This document shows, in pieces, positions 42,477-53,520 of a stretch of DNA of 64,000 nucleotides. Under the pieces are notes generated by a model. The model was not told the DNA's origin and did no database searches. It saw only the letters and a program-made list of their open reading frames with translations. A program made the position numbers and the translations under genes. The DNA is from Myxococcus stipitatus (GTDB taxonomy: Bacteria > Myxococcota > Myxococcia > Myxococcales > Myxococcaceae): contig NZ_JAKCFI010000003.1 of assembly GCF_021412625.1 (NCBI RefSeq), forward strand, positions 434,001 through 498,000, given 5' to 3'. How positions within the stretch are numbered: position 1 is the stretch's first letter; every line of letters starts with the position of its first letter.

Positions 42477-43361
42477 ATGAAAAATCCCGTCATCGCGACA
42501 CGAGAGCTCGTACGAGGCGCAGCACGGTTCCATGACCTCATCTACGTCATCAGCAAGGGCAAGACGCTGGTCAGGGACGAGATAGCCCACACCAGCGTGG
42601 TCAGCGTCGATGGAGGAGATTGGGCCGACGGCGTCGACACCCATTGGAACTCGACGGCCATCGCGGTGGCGAGGCGGCCTTCCGAGAAGATGGTCCTGAT
42701 TGGGGAGGATGGAGAGGTCGCGACCTATGTCGGGGGGAAGAGCACGAAGGAGTCGCTGAAGCCCGCGCCGGTGATGATTCGCAATGCGCGCGAAATCGGA
42801 GGCTTTGTGTTTGCCTGCGGGATGAAGCGGCAGGTCTACAAGCGCGTCGGCGAGGCGAAGTGGGTGGCGATGAACGCGCCGGCCGCGGCGGCCACGGAGA
42901 AGGCCGGCTTCGAGGCCATCGACGGCTATTCCGAGACCGACATCTATGCCGCTGGATGGGGCGGAGAGGTGTGGCGCTTCGACGGGAAGGGCTGGGCGCC
43001 GTGTGACAGTCCCACGCGCGTCATCCTCAGTGCCGTGTGTTGCGCGCCGGATGGCTCGGTCTATGTGGCGGGGCAACAGGGGGTGTTGCTGAAGGGGCGT
43101 GGAAGCGCCTTCGCCGCGGTCGCCTGGGAGGAGGAGGTGACGAGTGACTTGTGGGACCTGTGCTGGTTCCGCGACAAACTCTACGTCGCCACCACGACGG
43201 CGCTGTACACGCTGGAGGGCAACCGGCTCGTCGAGGTCGACTTCGGTGAGGTGGGGACTCCCACGTGCCAGAGCTTGACGACGGCGGAGGATGTCCTGTG
43301 GTCGATCGGTCGCGATGACGTGGCCTCCTTCGACGGGACCGCGTGGCGGCGCTACGAGTGA
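42477..43361 (+). CDS. Beta-propeller-like hypothetical protein
   Basis: A 294-residue protein read from the ATG at 42477 (MKNPVIATRE); a GTG at 42432 in the same frame would add 15 residues. There is no signal peptide. Repeats of about 40-50 residues such as GYSETDIYAAGWGGEVWRFD, then APDGSVYVAGQQGVLLKG, and DKLYVATTTALYTLEGNRLV look like blades of a WD40/BNR-type propeller. Codon use is a little less GC-biased than its neighbours at the start. It is flanked by 14-bp direct repeats. I do not recognise a function; binding or immunity-like roles are possible but unsupported. Confidence 0.65.
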   Translation: MKNPVIATRELVRGAARFHDLIYVISKGKTLVRDEIAHTSVVSVDGGDWADGVDTHWNSTAIAVARRPSEKMVLIGEDGEVATYVGGKSTKESLKPAPVMIRNAREIGGFVFACGMKRQVYKRVGEAKWVAMNAPAAAATEKAGFEAIDGYSETDIYAAGWGGEVWRFDGKGWAPCDSPTRVILSAVCCAPDGSVYVAGQQGVLLKGRGSAFAAVAWEEEVTSDLWDLCWFRDKLYVATTTALYTLEGNRLVEVDFGEVGTPTCQSLTTAEDVLWSIGRDDVASFDGTAWRRYE

Positions 43362-43379
43362 GGCGTCGGCGCCCCGGGG

Positions 43380-43406
43380 CGCGCGGGGAAGACGGCTCCC
43401 CGCGCG
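43380..43406 (+). terminator. Strong GC hairpin after the propeller-like gene
   Basis: The arms CGCGCGGGGA and TCCCCGCGCG pair perfectly over 10 bp around a 7-nt loop, 18 bp after the stop at 43361. No U-tract follows. It sits between convergent genes (the nhaA end is at 43618) and is the best terminator candidate in this 256-bp gap. The gap otherwise holds only the second copy of the CTCATTCAGGACGC repeat. Confidence 0.5.
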
Positions 43407-43422
43407 GCGAGGGGCACCGCGA

Positions 43423-43436
43423 CTCATTCAGGACGC
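43423..43436. repeat. 14-bp direct repeat CTCATTCAGGACGC, right copy
   Basis: Exact second copy of the sequence at 42418-42431, 1,005 bp downstream, bracketing the propeller-like gene. It lies after the GC hairpin and before the nhaA stop. Confidence 0.5.
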
Positions 43437-43617
43437 AAAAGGGGCTCATCCCGGCCAGTTCATCGTTCTGAGCCAGGATGAGGGGCGCTTCGCGCTGGTG
43501 CCCACGTTCACCACACGCCGGGCATCAAAGGCGAGCGGCCTCGTGTGGGCAGCGGGGACTGCGAGGACGTCTTCGGGCGAGCACTCGGACTCCCGCGAGA
43601 ACTTCACGCGTCCTGAA

Positions 43618-45039
43618 TCAGAGCGTCGTCGAGCCCTCCGCCTCGTCCGCGCTCCGCGCGATGGTTCCCAAGGAGGGCTCGCGCAGGAGCCACCACCCCA
43701 GCACCAACCCCAGGACGGCGGCGCCGCCGCTCGCGGCGAGGACCCCGAGCTTCGCCGCCGCGAGCAGCCCCGCGTCCGTGAAGGCGAGCTGCGCGACGAA
43801 CAGGGCCATCGTGAAGCCCACGCCCGCGACGACGCCCAGGACGACCAGGTGGCGGGCCGTCAACCCCGCGGGGAGCGTCCCGATGCGCAGCCGCAGCGTG
43901 AGCCAGATGGCGAGCAGCACGCCGAGGGGTTTGCCGACGACGAGCCCGACCGCCACGGCGCCCGCGACGCCCCACGAGGACGCGCCCAGGTTGCTTCCCC
44001 CGATGGCGACGCCGGCGTTGGCGAGCGCGAACAGGGGCATGATGCCGAACGCGACCCACGGATGCAGGGTCTCGATGAGGCTCTCCGAGGGCGAGAGCGC
44101 CTCGCGGCGCGCCAGGTCGACATGCCGGAGCGTCTCCGCCAGCTCGTGCGGCGACCTGGCTCCCGCGGGCGCCCGGGTGAGCTGCTCGAGCTCCTGGCGG
44201 ACTCCCTCGAGGAAGCCATCCGACCCCAGCCACGCGCGCACGGGCGTCATGAGGCCGACGAGGACACCGGCAATCGTCGGATGGATGCCCGCGGCGTAGA
44301 TGCCTCCCCAGGCCACGAGCGCGGGCGCGACGTAGGCGAGCTTCGCGCGCACGCCCAGCCGCTGCATCACGAACACCCCTCCCAGTCCGAGCATGGCGAC
44401 GAGGAGCCCCTGGAGCGCGACGCCCGAGGAGTAGAAGAGGGCGATGACCACGATGGCGCCCAGGTCATCGATGACGGCGAGGGCCAGCAGCAACACCCGG
44501 AGCGCGGGGGGCACGCGCTTGCCGAGCAGCGTCAGGATGCCCAGCGCGAACGCGATGTCCGTCGCCATGGGGACACCCCACCCCGACCGGGTCTCGGGCG
44601 CGCCCGCGAACAGCAGGTAGAGCGCCGCCGGCGCGAGCATCCCTCCCAGGGCCGCCGCGGCGGGGAGCGCGGCGCGCCTCCACTCGGACAGCTCGCCATG
44701 GTGCAGCTCGCGGCGAATCTCCATGCCCACCACGAAGAAGAAGATGACCATCAGGCCGTCGTTGACGAGCCACTCGAGCGAGCGCTCGAAGGTGAACGAC
44801 CCGACACGAACTCCGACGGGGGTGTGCCACAGGTGTGTGTAGCTCTCTGCCCACGGCGAGTTCGCCCAGGCGAGCGCGACGGCGGCCGAGACGAGGAGCA
44901 GGATGCCGCTGGCCGCCTCGATGCGGAGGAAGCGCTCGAGCGGCCGGGTCGCGAGCCGCGCGATGCGCAGCAGGGGCTCCCAGGCCTCGGGAGGAGATGA
45001 CGGGAGAGAGGGCGAGTTCAGGGGCGGGGTGCTGGACAT
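43618..45039 (-). CDS. nhaA: Na+/H+ antiporter NhaA
   Basis: A 473-residue inner-membrane antiporter that expels Na+ or Li+ in exchange for protons. Key residues are clear: the adjacent Asp191-Asp192 in VIDDLGAIVVIALFYSS (ion binding) and Asp161 in ATDIAFALG. Other family blocks are NDGLMVIFFFVVGMEIRREL and GIHPTIAGVLVGLMTP. The N-terminus adds about 40 residues before the conserved FLRIEAASGILLL, and the ATG at 45039 is used. It is a single-gene unit with a structured leader upstream and converges on the propeller-like gene. Confidence 0.95.
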   Translation of the reverse strand: MSSTPPLNSPSLPSSPPEAWEPLLRIARLATRPLERFLRIEAASGILLLVSAAVALAWANSPWAESYTHLWHTPVGVRVGSFTFERSLEWLVNDGLMVIFFFVVGMEIRRELHHGELSEWRRAALPAAAALGGMLAPAALYLLFAGAPETRSGWGVPMATDIAFALGILTLLGKRVPPALRVLLLALAVIDDLGAIVVIALFYSSGVALQGLLVAMLGLGGVFVMQRLGVRAKLAYVAPALVAWGGIYAAGIHPTIAGVLVGLMTPVRAWLGSDGFLEGVRQELEQLTRAPAGARSPHELAETLRHVDLARREALSPSESLIETLHPWVAFGIMPLFALANAGVAIGGSNLGASSWGVAGAVAVGLVVGKPLGVLLAIWLTLRLRIGTLPAGLTARHLVVLGVVAGVGFTMALFVAQLAFTDAGLLAAAKLGVLAASGGAAVLGLVLGWWLLREPSLGTIARSADEAEGSTTL

Positions 45040-45150
45040 GCGGAATCCGTGTCGGCTCTTCGCCGACGCGGATGGCGGCCCGACCACCCATCGTCCTGCG
45101 GCGGAAATCACCGCACCCTTGGCTGTGGGAAACGCGGGCACCATCTCATG
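45040..45150 (-). promoter_or_regulatory. Structured nhaA leader, possible cation riboswitch
   Basis: The 110 bases upstream of nhaA fold readily. The hairpin CCGCGTCGGC-GAAGA-GCCGACACGG (45047-45071, reading the minus strand) lies 7 bases from the start codon, where it would hide the ribosome site. Upstream are GCGGTGATTTCCGCCGC and GGTGGTCGGGCCGCC, both with self-complementary arms. Known nhaA-I and nhaA-II leader motifs respond to Li+ or Na+. I cannot confirm a match to either consensus, so this is a candidate only. Confidence 0.4.
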
Positions 45151-45286
45151 CCTTCCGGGGCGGGTCGACCAAATGCGTCGGGGGCGGAGCGCGACAGGGC
45201 CGGTTGCCCGAGCCGGATTCCTCCGCGTCCTGGGGGAGCGCCCGCTCGCCCGGCTGGATGCGGCCTTGCGACACCCGACGCTTCAC

Positions 45287-45327
45287 CCTGCACGGTGGCG
45301 GGGCGCCTGTCGTGCAGGTTGCAACCT
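45287..45327 (+). promoter_or_regulatory. Hairpin and palindrome upstream of the kdp operon
   Basis: CCTGCACG (45287-45294) and CGTGCAGG (45311-45318) form an 8-bp stem. The right arm runs into the perfect 12-bp palindrome AGGTTGCAACCT (45316-45327), 92 bp before the first gene of the kdp operon. Either could be a regulator site. The rest of the 380-bp gap 45040-45419 shows no gene. Confidence 0.35.
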
Positions 45328-45419
45328 CGCCCCGGAGGACGTCCTCGCAACCCCCCGCAACCCCTACCGTCCTCGCCAGGCTGGGTTGGTACGACGGGTG
45401 CTCATGCGGGGGGCATCAC

Positions 45420-46544
45420 ATGTCACTCCTTGAACCATCTCCCTTGCTCTTGTCGCTGCTGCTCCAGCAGGCCGAGCCCTCTCCGCCGCCAGCCGAAGCG
45501 TCATCCCAGCCCGAGTCCCCGAGCTTCTTCTCCCGTCTGCGGCCCGAGGGCGGCGTCGACGTGTACTACGGCCACAACTTCAACCGGCCCGCCAACGCGG
45601 CGAACTTCATCCCGGGCACGGGGACGTCCTTCAAGCGCGATGACGAGGTGGCCCTCAACCTGGTGTCGCTGGGCGTGAGCGTGAAGCCGGCGCCGGTGGG
45701 GATGAAGGTGCTGCTCGGCTTCGGCACGGGCGCGGAGGTCGTCCACGCGGCGGAGCCGGAGGGCATCGCCACCGGGCCGGACCTGTGGCGGTTCCTGCAG
45801 CAGGCGTCACTGTCCTACGCCACCGGGCCGCTGACGCTGGAGGCGGGCCTCTACCCGAGCCACATCGGCTTCGAGTCCTTCCAGTCGCAGCTCAACTGGA
45901 CCTACACGCGCTCGTGGATGGGCGAGCTGTCGCCCTACTACCAGACGGGCCTGAAGGGCACGTGGGCGTTCGACGACGCCTGGAGCGCGCAGCTCCACGT
46001 GCTCAATGGCTGGCAGACGATTGGTGACAACAACCACGGCCTCGCGCTGGGAACGCAGGTGGCGTACGCCGGTGAGCGGCTGTCCGCCTCCTTCAACACC
46101 TTCGTCGGCGAGGAGGGCACGGAGGGCGAGGACGGTCTGCGCCTGTTCGCGGACATCGTCGCCACCTACGCGGTGACGGAGTCCCTCCGGTTGGCCGCCA
46201 CGGCGGACGCGGGGACCCAGCGCATCCCCGGCGCCGAGCGGGCGTGGTGGTACGGCGCGGGCCTGAACGCGCGCGTCCAGCTGGCCGAGCCCGTGGCCCT
46301 GGCGGCGCGCGTGGAGGCATACCGCGACGCGGACGGCCTGATGACGGGCGTCACGCAGACGCTCACCGGGGGCACGCTCACCCTGGAGGCGCGCCCCTCA
46401 GACGTGCTCGTCCTCAAGCTGGAGGCGCGGCACGACCGCTCCACCGCGGACGTCTTCGCCACCCACGAAACCACGGCCGACGGCGCGCCCGTGCCGAAGG
46501 ACTCCGAGACGCTCGTCGTGCTCGGGGCCACCGCCTTCTTCTGA
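45420..46544 (+). CDS. Outer-membrane beta-barrel protein (kdp-linked)
   Basis: A 374-residue predicted outer-membrane barrel. The N-terminus is a poor signal peptide (MSLLEPSPLLLSLLLQQ), followed by a Pro-rich linker. The rest alternates amphipathic strands with aromatic ends, for example GGVDVYYGHNFNRPAN, TLEAGLYPSHIGFESF and SAQLHVLNGWQTIGDN, and closes with a terminal Phe. This is the BBP2-type barrel often found ahead of kdp genes. It is 15 bp upstream of the 26-residue peptide gene, so it belongs to the kdp operon and may let K+ cross the outer membrane under limitation (inference). Confidence 0.8.
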   Translation: MSLLEPSPLLLSLLLQQAEPSPPPAEASSQPESPSFFSRLRPEGGVDVYYGHNFNRPANAANFIPGTGTSFKRDDEVALNLVSLGVSVKPAPVGMKVLLGFGTGAEVVHAAEPEGIATGPDLWRFLQQASLSYATGPLTLEAGLYPSHIGFESFQSQLNWTYTRSWMGELSPYYQTGLKGTWAFDDAWSAQLHVLNGWQTIGDNNHGLALGTQVAYAGERLSASFNTFVGEEGTEGEDGLRLFADIVATYAVTESLRLAATADAGTQRIPGAERAWWYGAGLNARVQLAEPVALAARVEAYRDADGLMTGVTQTLTGGTLTLEARPSDVLVLKLEARHDRSTADVFATHETTADGAPVPKDSETLVVLGATAFF

Positions 46545-46559
46545 ACCCGGAGTCCCCAC

Positions 46560-46640
46560 ATGGACATCATCCTCATCCTCGTCACCGTCGGCTTCTTCGC
46601 GCTCGCCTGGGGCTACACCCTCGGCTGCGAGCGGCTGTGA
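46560..46640 (+). CDS. 26-residue single-helix peptide ahead of kdpF
   Basis: A tiny reading frame encodes MDIILILVTVGFFALAWGYT then LGCERL and stop. It is one membrane helix with a short charged end. Similar peptides ending in C-E/D-R-L recur just before kdpF in many proteobacteria, so I regard it as a real gene. It lies 15 bp after the barrel gene and 10 bp before kdpF. It may be a Kdp accessory peptide; no experiment is known to me. Confidence 0.65.
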   Translation: MDIILILVTVGFFALAWGYTLGCERL

Positions 46641-46650
46641 GGTCCACGCC

Positions 46651-46740
46651 ATGACCTTCGAATACGCCGCGGGCGCCGCGCTGGCCGTCGCGCTCACCGT
46701 CTACCTCGTCTACGCCCTGCTCCGTCCGGAGCGCTTCTAG
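46651..46740 (+). CDS. kdpF: KdpF, small subunit of the K+-transporting ATPase
   Basis: A 29-residue single-TM peptide, [20 protein letters not shown] followed by YALLRPERF. The ending Y-A-L-L-R-P-E-R-F is diagnostic of KdpF, which stabilises the KdpABC complex in the membrane. It is 14 bp upstream of kdpA. Confidence 0.9.
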   Translation: MTFEYAAGAALAVALTVYLVYALLRPERF

Positions 46741-46754
46741 GGCCGCCCTCCGCC

Positions 46755-48473
46755 ATGACCCTCATCGGCTGGTCACAGATATTGTTGTTCTTCGCGCTCC
46801 TGGTCGTGCTGACGAAGCCGCTGGGCGCCTACCTCTTCCGCGTCCTCGAGGGCGACACCCAGCCCCTGCCGCGGGTGCTCGGCCCGGTGGAGCGCGTGCT
46901 GTTGCGCCTGACGGGCGCCGCGGACCGCCGCGAGCAGACCTGGGTGGAGTACTGCGGCGCGCTGCTCGCCTTCAGCCTCGTGAGCCTGCTCATCCTCTAC
47001 GGGCTCCAGCGCGCGCAGCACGTGCTGCCCCTCAACCCCCAGGGACTGGGCGCGGTGGGGCCGGAGCAGGCGTTCAACACGGCGGCGAGCTTCGTGGCGA
47101 ACACCAACTGGCAGTCGTACGCCGGCGAGTCCACCATGAGCTACCTCACGCAGATGGCGGGGCTGGCCTGGCAGAACTTCGTCTCCGCCGCCGCGGGGCT
47201 GGGCGTGGCGCTGGCGCTGGCGCGCGGCTTCACCCGTCGCCCGGGGCCGGAGGGCGCGAAGACGCTGGGCAACTTCTGGGTCGACGTCACGCGGGCCACG
47301 CTCTACGTGCTGCTGCCCATCAGCTTCGTCGTGGCCCTGTTCTTCGTGTCGCAGGGCGTGCTCCAGAACTTCTCGCCGTATCACGAGCTGACGACGCTGG
47401 AGGGCGTGAAGCAGACGCTCGCCATGGGTCCGGTGGCCTCGCAGGAGGTCATCAAGATGCTGGGCACCAACGGCGGCGGCTTCTTCAACGCCAACAGCGC
47501 CCACCCCTTCGAGAACCCGACGCCGCTCACCAACCTGGTGCAGCTGCTGCTCATCTTCGTCATCCCCGCGGCGCTCACGTACACGTACGGGAAGATGGCG
47601 GGTGACACCAAGCAGGGCTGGGCCCTGTTCGCGGCCATGTCCGTCCTCTTCTTCGCGGGCGTGTCCGCCGCCTACGCCGCCGAGTCCCAGCCCAACGCCG
47701 CGGTGGCCACCGCGTCCGTGGCGCGGGACGGGAACATGGAGGGCAAGGAGGTGCGCTACGGCGTCCCCGCCTCCGCCCTCTTCGCCACCGTCACCACCGA
47801 CGCGTCGTGCGGCGCGGTGAACGCCATGCACGACAGCTTCAACCCGCTGGGCGGCCTGGTGCCGTTGGTGAACATGCAGCTGGGCGAGGTCATCTTCGGC
47901 GGCGTGGGCGCGGGGCTCTACGGCATCCTCATCATGGTGGTGCTCGCCGTCTTCATCGCCGGGCTCATGGTGGGGCGCACGCCGGAGTACCTGGGCAAGA
48001 AGATCGAATCCCGGGAGATGAAGCTCGCGATGCTCTACGTGCTCATCTTCCCGCTGTTCATCCTCGGGCTGTCGGCGGTGGCCTCCGTGATTCCCCAGGG
48101 CGTGTCCTCGCTCAACAACGCCGGGCCGCACGGCCTGACGGAGATGCTCTACGCGTTCACCAGCGGCACGGCGAACAACGGCAGCGCCTTCGCGGGGCTC
48201 AACGCCAACACACCCTTCTGGAACGTCTCGCTGGGGGTGGCCATGCTCGGCGGGCGCTTCCTGATGATCGTCCCCGCGCTGGCCATCGCCGGCTCCATGG
48301 TGGGCAAGAAGGTGGTGCCGGTGGGACCGGGCACCTTCCCCACCAACGGCCTGCTCTTCACCGGCCTGTTGGTGAGCGTCGTCATCATCGTGGGCGCGCT
48401 CACGTTCTTCCCCGCGCTCTCCCTGGGCCCCATCGTCGAGCACTTCCTCGCCGGGGCTGGAAAGGTCTACTGA
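46755..48473 (+). CDS. kdpA: KdpA, K+ channel-like subunit of the Kdp ATPase
   Basis: A 572-residue membrane subunit that selects and channels K+. The four pore loops are present: [57 protein letters not shown] and [14 protein letters not shown]. Hydrophobic segments span the full length. Slightly longer than the E. coli protein (557). It is followed after 3 bp by kdpB. Confidence 0.96.
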   Translation: MTLIGWSQILLFFALLVVLTKPLGAYLFRVLEGDTQPLPRVLGPVERVLLRLTGAADRREQTWVEYCGALLAFSLVSLLILYGLQRAQHVLPLNPQGLGAVGPEQAFNTAASFVANTNWQSYAGESTMSYLTQMAGLAWQNFVSAAAGLGVALALARGFTRRPGPEGAKTLGNFWVDVTRATLYVLLPISFVVALFFVSQGVLQNFSPYHELTTLEGVKQTLAMGPVASQEVIKMLGTNGGGFFNANSAHPFENPTPLTNLVQLLLIFVIPAALTYTYGKMAGDTKQGWALFAAMSVLFFAGVSAAYAAESQPNAAVATASVARDGNMEGKEVRYGVPASALFATVTTDASCGAVNAMHDSFNPLGGLVPLVNMQLGEVIFGGVGAGLYGILIMVVLAVFIAGLMVGRTPEYLGKKIESREMKLAMLYVLIFPLFILGLSAVASVIPQGVSSLNNAGPHGLTEMLYAFTSGTANNGSAFAGLNANTPFWNVSLGVAMLGGRFLMIVPALAIAGSMVGKKVVPVGPGTFPTNGLLFTGLLVSVVIIVGALTFFPALSLGPIVEHFLAGAGKVY

Positions 48474-48476
48474 GCC

Positions 48477-50537
<2,061 letters not shown>

Positions 50538-50550
50538 AAGGACCTCCGTC

Positions 50551-51186
50551 ATGATTTCCACCCTCGTCGTCGCCCTGCGCGCCTGTGTCGTCACCCTGGT
50601 GCTCACGGGCGTGCTGTATCCGCTCGCCGTCACCGGCGTGGCCCGGGTGCTCTTCCCCCACGAAGCCCAGGGCTCGCTGGTGAAGGACGAGCAGGGCCGC
50701 GTGGTGGGCAGCGCGCTCATCGGGCAGGGCTTCACGCAGGCCGGCTACTTCCAGCCACGCCCCTCCGCCGCTGGCGCGGGGTATGACGCGGCGGCGTCCT
50801 CCGGTAGCAACCTGGGGCCCACGTCCCAGAAGCTGAAGGACCGCGTCGCCGCGGAGACGAAGCGCCTCCTCGAGGAGAACCCGGACGCCCGGGCCCCCGT
50901 GCCAGCGGAGCTGGTCACCACGTCCGCGTCGGGCCTGGACCCGCACCTGTCTCCAGACGCGGCGCGGTGGCAGGTGCCCCGCGTGGCGCGCGCGCGTGGC
51001 GTGGCACCCGAGCGCGTGCTCGCGGTGGTGGACGCCTACGTGGAGGGCCGCACCCTGGGCGTGCTGGGTGAGCCGCGCGTCAACGTGCTGCTCCTGAACC
51101 TCGCGCTGGACCGGCAGTTCGGCCGTGTCGCGCGTCCGCCGTCCCCGCCCATGGGCGCCACCGTGGAGGGCACGGGAGCGCCGTGA
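50551..51186 (+). CDS. kdpC: KdpC, K+-transporting ATPase subunit
   Basis: A 211-residue subunit with one N-terminal helix ([19 protein letters not shown]) and a periplasmic domain. Family blocks include [20 protein letters not shown], the [16 protein letters not shown] loop and [10 protein letters not shown]. The ending [18 protein letters not shown] is typical. About 20 residues longer than E. coli KdpC through a C-terminal tail. It ends the kdpFABC cluster; the sensor genes are not adjacent. Confidence 0.96.
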   Translation: MISTLVVALRACVVTLVLTGVLYPLAVTGVARVLFPHEAQGSLVKDEQGRVVGSALIGQGFTQAGYFQPRPSAAGAGYDAAASSGSNLGPTSQKLKDRVAAETKRLLEENPDARAPVPAELVTTSASGLDPHLSPDAARWQVPRVARARGVAPERVLAVVDAYVEGRTLGVLGEPRVNVLLLNLALDRQFGRVARPPSPPMGATVEGTGAP

Positions 51187-51394
51187 GGGGCGCGCGAATC
51201 ATCCCCGGGTCACGTGTCGCGCGTGGCTCCACCCCGGGAAGGTGCTCCTTCGGCTGTACCCGTCCAATTGCAGGGAGACGAGAGCGAATCCCAGGTCGGG
51301 CGCCATGGCGGATAATGCGTGAATGGCTTGATATTCTAGTTTGAGCCTCGGCCTGGGTGACGGGCGGGGGTCCCTTCTGGAACAGGAGCTGCTC

Positions 51395-52444
51395 GTGAAC
51401 CTTCCTTCGCAAAGACGCGCCATCAAGAACACGCTCGCGACCGCCGCGCTGTCGGTGGTCGTGGTGGCTTCGCTCAACTGCTCGAGCGAGGTCGAACCGC
51501 CAGCGGAGGCGGACCGCCCATCCCTGGAAGCGGTGCCCGCCGGAGGTCCTTCCACGCCGCCGACCTCCACCGTCACCCGGGAGCTCTCCGTGCCGCCGCT
51601 GACGAACTGGGACCTGGCCGCGGCGCCACAGCGCACGCCGAACACGGAGATGCCGTTCGGCTACGTCGAGAAGTTCGACACCGACAACTACACGGACATC
51701 ATCTTCGAGGAGAGCCTCAATCCCCGCGCGCAAATCCTCCGGCGTTCGCACACGACGGTGAATTGCTATAGCGGCGGCTGTGCCCGGTTCGACGTGCGTC
51801 CCGGCTACCGGACCCAGGGCGACACCGGCATCCTGCTCAATCACCAGAACGGGCAGCGCGCGAACCTCGGCTACATGATCTTCTACGGACGTGATTGGCC
51901 CGCGACGATGGCCGGCGCGGGACACAAGCACGTGCTGGTCTATGACGACGTCTCCAATGGCGGCAGGAACATCCGCCCGATGGTGACGGAGGGGGCCTTC
52001 GAGACTCCGGCCGGCGCCTATGCCTATCGCAGCTTCCGCGCGTGCAACAACGCCGCGGGCATCTGCGCCGACGAGTTCGGGGCGCACTGGCCGACGTCCT
52101 CGCCGACCACGCTGCACTCCTTCCAGATGGAGCAGTACCTGGAGCAGTGGCTCTACGTCGAATTCGAGGTCGTCATCGGCGGACTCAACACGCTCTACAT
52201 CTGGTCGCGCGACGGCCGCCTCCACCACCGCATCGGCTTCTGCAACGGCGTCACCACGGACGAGGGCTGGGACTGCCGCAACATCAACGTCCCCACGCAG
52301 CCGCTCGACCTCAGCCGAATCCTCGCGTACTTCGGGGATCGCCCCGACAACCCCATCACCACGCACAGCTACGTGTTGATCGACAACATCCGGGTCGGCA
52401 ACGCGTTCATGGGGCCACCGGCGGGCTTCATCCAGAGCCCCTGA
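51395..52444 (+). CDS. Secreted or lipid-anchored hypothetical protein
   Basis: A 349-residue exported protein. I chose GTG at 51395 since AGGAG (51384-51388) lies 6 bases upstream and the frame then opens with a signal (MNLPSQRRAIKNTL then ATAALSVVVVASLNC). The site SLNC is only a partial lipobox because Asn precedes the Cys. The mature part has paired Cys (NCYSGGC, ACNNAAGIC), Tyr/Trp-rich strands (YLEQWLYVEFEVVIGG) and IDNIRV, a pattern seen in beta-jellyroll carbohydrate-binding or polysaccharide-lyase proteins. No catalytic residues were identified. The upstream 208 bp include an AT-rich element (GCTTGATATTCTAG). Confidence 0.7.
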   Translation: MNLPSQRRAIKNTLATAALSVVVVASLNCSSEVEPPAEADRPSLEAVPAGGPSTPPTSTVTRELSVPPLTNWDLAAAPQRTPNTEMPFGYVEKFDTDNYTDIIFEESLNPRAQILRRSHTTVNCYSGGCARFDVRPGYRTQGDTGILLNHQNGQRANLGYMIFYGRDWPATMAGAGHKHVLVYDDVSNGGRNIRPMVTEGAFETPAGAYAYRSFRACNNAAGICADEFGAHWPTSSPTTLHSFQMEQYLEQWLYVEFEVVIGGLNTLYIWSRDGRLHHRIGFCNGVTTDEGWDCRNINVPTQPLDLSRILAYFGDRPDNPITTHSYVLIDNIRVGNAFMGPPAGFIQSP

Positions 52445-52546
52445 GGGACTCTCTGAAACGCGGCGTGCTCCGGGCCGGGGCCGCCACGGGGCACCCGTCC
52501 GGACCCGGAGGCGCGCGGCCGTGAGCCGTCCGCGGCGGCCTGGGGC

Positions 52547-53449
52547 TCACCACGTGGGGGCGGCGCGCAGCAGCAGCTCCACGGCGGCCTGGATGCGGGG
52601 GGCCTGGGTGCGGGCCTCCCGCGTGGCCAGGTGGATGCGATTGAGGACCGGCTTCGCGGGGCGCATCAGCTCGACGAGCGCGCCTCGCTGGAGCGGGTCT
52701 TCGCACAAGTAGCGGGGGAGGACCGTCACGCCCGCGCCCGCCTCCGCCAGGACCATCACCGCGCGCAGGTCGGGCACCACCGCCCGCGCGCTCCCCCGGA
52801 CGCGGGTGTCGAAGCACGCGCGGAAGTAGCGCCGGAGCAGGGGCAGGTCGTCCGCGTAGGCCAGCAGCGGCGCGCGGGCGAGCGCGGCCTCTCCTCCGGG
52901 GCCCTCCAGCAGCTCGCGCGGGAGCTTCTCCGCCCAGGCCGGCGCGGCCACCAGGACCAGCTCCTCGTCGTAGAGGGGCTGGTACTCGAGGCCGCGCGCG
53001 CCCACCTTGCGCGACGCCACCACGAGGTCCAGCTCATCCGCGCCGAGCGCCTCCAGCAGCGGCGTCACCACGTCCAGGCGGACCTCCAACGTGAGTCCCC
53101 GCGCGACCAGGGGCGCGAGCGCTGGCAGCACCCGCGTCGTCAGCATCTCCGCCGGCCCTCCCAGGTAGAGCGTGCCCTCCAACGCGGGGCCGCTCGCGCT
53201 CAGGGTGTCGACGAGCACGTCGAGCGCGTCGATGTGCGCGGCCGCGGCCTGGGCCAGCGCGTGCCCCGCCGGTGTGGGCTCCACGCCCCGGGCCTTCCGC
53301 GTGAAGAGCGCTCGCCCCAGCCGCGCCTCCAGCGCCTGGAGCTGCGCGGAGAGGGCCGGCTGCGTGAGGTGCACCGTCTGCGTCGCCCGCGAGATGGCGC
53401 CCGCGCGATAGATGGCGAGGAAGGAGCGGAGCAGGTCCAGGTCAGCCAT
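52547..53449 (-). CDS. LysR-family transcriptional regulator
   Basis: A 300-residue regulator. The winged-HTH head reads MADLDLLRSFLAIYRAGAIS then RATQTVHLTQPALSAQLQAL, followed by the linker helix and a type-2 periplasmic-binding-protein-like effector domain (VVPDLRAVMVLAEAGAGVTV). It diverges from the DJ-1-like gene with 71 bp between starts, the usual LysR arrangement. It therefore probably regulates that gene and itself. The inducer is unknown. Confidence 0.9.
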   Translation of the reverse strand: MADLDLLRSFLAIYRAGAISRATQTVHLTQPALSAQLQALEARLGRALFTRKARGVEPTPAGHALAQAAAAHIDALDVLVDTLSASGPALEGTLYLGGPAEMLTTRVLPALAPLVARGLTLEVRLDVVTPLLEALGADELDLVVASRKVGARGLEYQPLYDEELVLVAAPAWAEKLPRELLEGPGGEAALARAPLLAYADDLPLLRRYFRACFDTRVRGSARAVVPDLRAVMVLAEAGAGVTVLPRYLCEDPLQRGALVELMRPAKPVLNRIHLATREARTQAPRIQAAVELLLRAAPTW

Positions 53450-53520
53450 GGAAATTCCTATCGCTCGACGCAAGAAGCGTGATGGGTGCGCGACAGGCCC
53501 GCCTCTTACCTTGCCGCGTC

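Noticed and set aside
42418-43436. Calling the propeller gene with its repeats an insertion sequence
   Set aside because: No transposase, no terminal inverted repeats; only 14-bp direct repeats.
45040-45150. Firm annotation as an nhaA-I riboswitch
   Set aside because: I cannot run a covariance model, and remembered consensus fragments are not enough.
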